From Elusimicrobiota bacterium (GTDB lineage Bacteria > CG03 > SLGR01): a stretch of 7,104 bases of DNA. The position numbers were made by a program, and so were the translations under genes. The stretch spans positions 1 to 7,104 of the forward strand of contig JAAZFS010000120.1 in the NCBI GenBank assembly GCA_012511615.1, in the 5' to 3' direction. The notes beneath the pieces were generated by a model. The model had not been told where the DNA came from. It ran no database searches and saw only the letters and a program-made list of their open reading frames with translations. Shown in pieces: positions 6,138 through 7,104 of this stretch. Positions within the stretch are counted from its first letter, which is position 1, and every line of letters begins with the position of its first letter.

Positions 6138-7104
6138 AAAACTTAGCTTTTATTCATTATCTGATTTCCGCAATTATACTTTTCATCCTCTTAAGCCTTT
6201 ATCTGCGCAAATACCGTCATAATACTCAACTGATTGAAAACTTAGAGGAAGAAAGGGAGAAAAATCGGAGCTATATTGAGGATTTAGATACCCTTCTATC
6301 CATGCTTACTCGCTTTCAGGGCTTGGGCATGTCTTATACAAAGGAAAACGATTTACAGGATTTTTGCAACCTGATAGTAGAGTATTCCACCGACCTTCTA
6401 AATACCAAGATGGGCTCTCTTATGCTGAAAAATAAATCCTTAAATAAATTAGAAATCGTAGCAGCCCGGGGTCTTTCGGAGGATGTGATTAACTCCACGA
6501 AAATTCCAATCGGAGAAGGAATTGCTGGTCGGGTAGCTCAGAACGGTAAGCCCATTTACTGCGAGGATATTGTAAATGACATCAGGTTTATGAGAAATTC
6601 ACGGGTAAAATACTCCTCCAGTTCATTTATATCAGTACCGCTTAAGGTTAAGAACAAGGTTATAGGGGTACTGAATGTAAACAGCAAGAAAAAAGACCAA
6701 CTATTTACCCAGAGGGATTTGAAACTCCTTTCTATTTTAGCCGACCAGGCAGCTGTTGTCATAGAAAATATGCAGCTCTATGGCGACATGAAAAGTATGT
6801 ATCTGGGAACTATGCAGACGCTTGCCAAGGCCATTGAAGCTAAGGACCCCTACACTCTGGGCCATACCGAGCGGGTGGCAAAATTTGCTGTTATGATAGC
6901 TCGGAGGATGGATCTTCCGCCCAAACTGGTCAGAAATATTGAATATGCTGCACTTATACACGATATTGGTAAGATAGGGATAGAGGACAGCATACTTACC
7001 AAGCCAAGCAAACTTTCCGAATCCGAGTTCGAATTTATTAAAAAGCATCCTGCCATTGGTGAGCAAATAATTGCACCAGTAGAATTTTTAACCAATGTAG
7101 CCCC
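6134..7104 (+). CDS. Membrane-anchored GAF-HD-GYP protein, putative c-di-GMP phosphodiesterase (3' end missing)
   Basis: The frame is open from GTG 6134 to the window end (323 full codons), so the protein is C-terminally cut. In order it has one hydrophobic N-terminal helix (about 4-24) followed by Arg/Lys, a short charged coiled coil (about 28-56), a GAF sensor domain (about 70-220, with IPIGEGIAGRV at 124-134 and VIGVLNV in the core), and the first part of an HD-GYP domain. The last shows LGHTERVA with H244, HDIGKIG with H276 and D277, and KKHP with H305. HD-GYP proteins hydrolyse cyclic-di-GMP; the GYP motif itself would lie beyond the window. The GTG overlaps the D stop (GTGA). An ATG at codon 57 is rejected as the start because it would remove the membrane anchor and has no ribosome-binding site. 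The GAF ligand is unknown. Enzyme activity is inferred from the family. Confidence 0.93.
   Translation, partial: MKNLAFIHYLISAIILFILLSLYLRKYRHNTQLIENLEEEREKNRSYIEDLDTLLSMLTRFQGLGMSYTKENDLQDFCNLIVEYSTDLLNTKMGSLMLKNKSLNKLEIVAARGLSEDVINSTKIPIGEGIAGRVAQNGKPIYCEDIVNDIRFMRNSRVKYSSSSFISVPLKVKNKVIGVLNVNSKKKDQLFTQRDLKLLSILADQAAVVIENMQLYGDMKSMYLGTMQTLAKAIEAKDPYTLGHTERVAKFAVMIARRMDLPPKLVRNIEYAALIHDIGKIGIEDSILTKPSKLSESEFEFIKKHPAIGEQIIAPVEFLTNVA

Noticed and set aside
6100..6140. Possible terminator at the end of the ATPase genes
   Set aside because: No GC-rich inverted repeat followed by a T-run is visible, and the next gene overlaps the stop codon.
6302..6304. ATG as an alternative start of the HD-GYP gene
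   Set aside because: It would remove the membrane helix and coiled coil, has no ribosome-binding site, and leaves an unexplained 165-base gap after subunit D that is open and coding-like.
6737..7095. Minus-strand frames at the 3' end
   Set aside because: They oppose the GAF and HD-GYP domains, whose catalytic motifs are clear on the plus strand.

Overview
The window is bacterial and is almost entirely one plus-strand operon encoding a rotary V/A-type (NtpA-type) ATPase. A membrane-anchored GAF-HD-GYP signalling protein is joined to its 3' end and runs off the window. Bacterial origin is supported by Shine-Dalgarno sites, GTG and TTG starts, and the HD-GYP domain, which is known from bacteria and not from archaea. 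Base composition is moderately AT-leaning by eye and stops fit the standard bacterial code. The gene order (I)-K-E-C-F-A-B-D is the one known from Enterococcus hirae (ntp genes), clostridia and several anaerobic lineages. It differs from the spirochaete/chlamydial order, in which I and K follow D. I cannot name the species; an anaerobic or fermentative Firmicutes-like or uncultivated lineage is an inference.

Layout: 1-42 is the last 13 codons and stop of an upstream gene, probably membrane subunit I. Next come the rotor-ring subunit K (67-540), peripheral-stalk subunit E (542-1132), central-stalk/ring adaptor C (1110-2021), central-stalk F (2008-2316), catalytic A (2330-4150), non-catalytic B (4147-5514) and rotor shaft D (5511-6137). 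The HD-GYP gene starts at 6134 and is still open at 7104. Genes are 1-24 bases apart or overlap by 4-23 bases. There is no room for an internal promoter or terminator, and no non-coding stretch approaches 300 bases. No RNA gene, mobile element, repeat array or CRISPR was seen.

How it works: A and B form the A3B3 head, with ATP chemistry at the A-side interface and an arginine finger supplied by B. D and F form the shaft, C couples the shaft to the K ring, and E (with a G/H-type partner not seen here) with subunit I forms the stator. The K subunit carries the full set of residues that bind Na+ in E. hirae NtpK, so the enzyme is predicted to move Na+.

The ATPase itself is a well-known system. 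The least ordinary feature is the translationally coupled, membrane-anchored putative c-di-GMP phosphodiesterase directly after subunit D.
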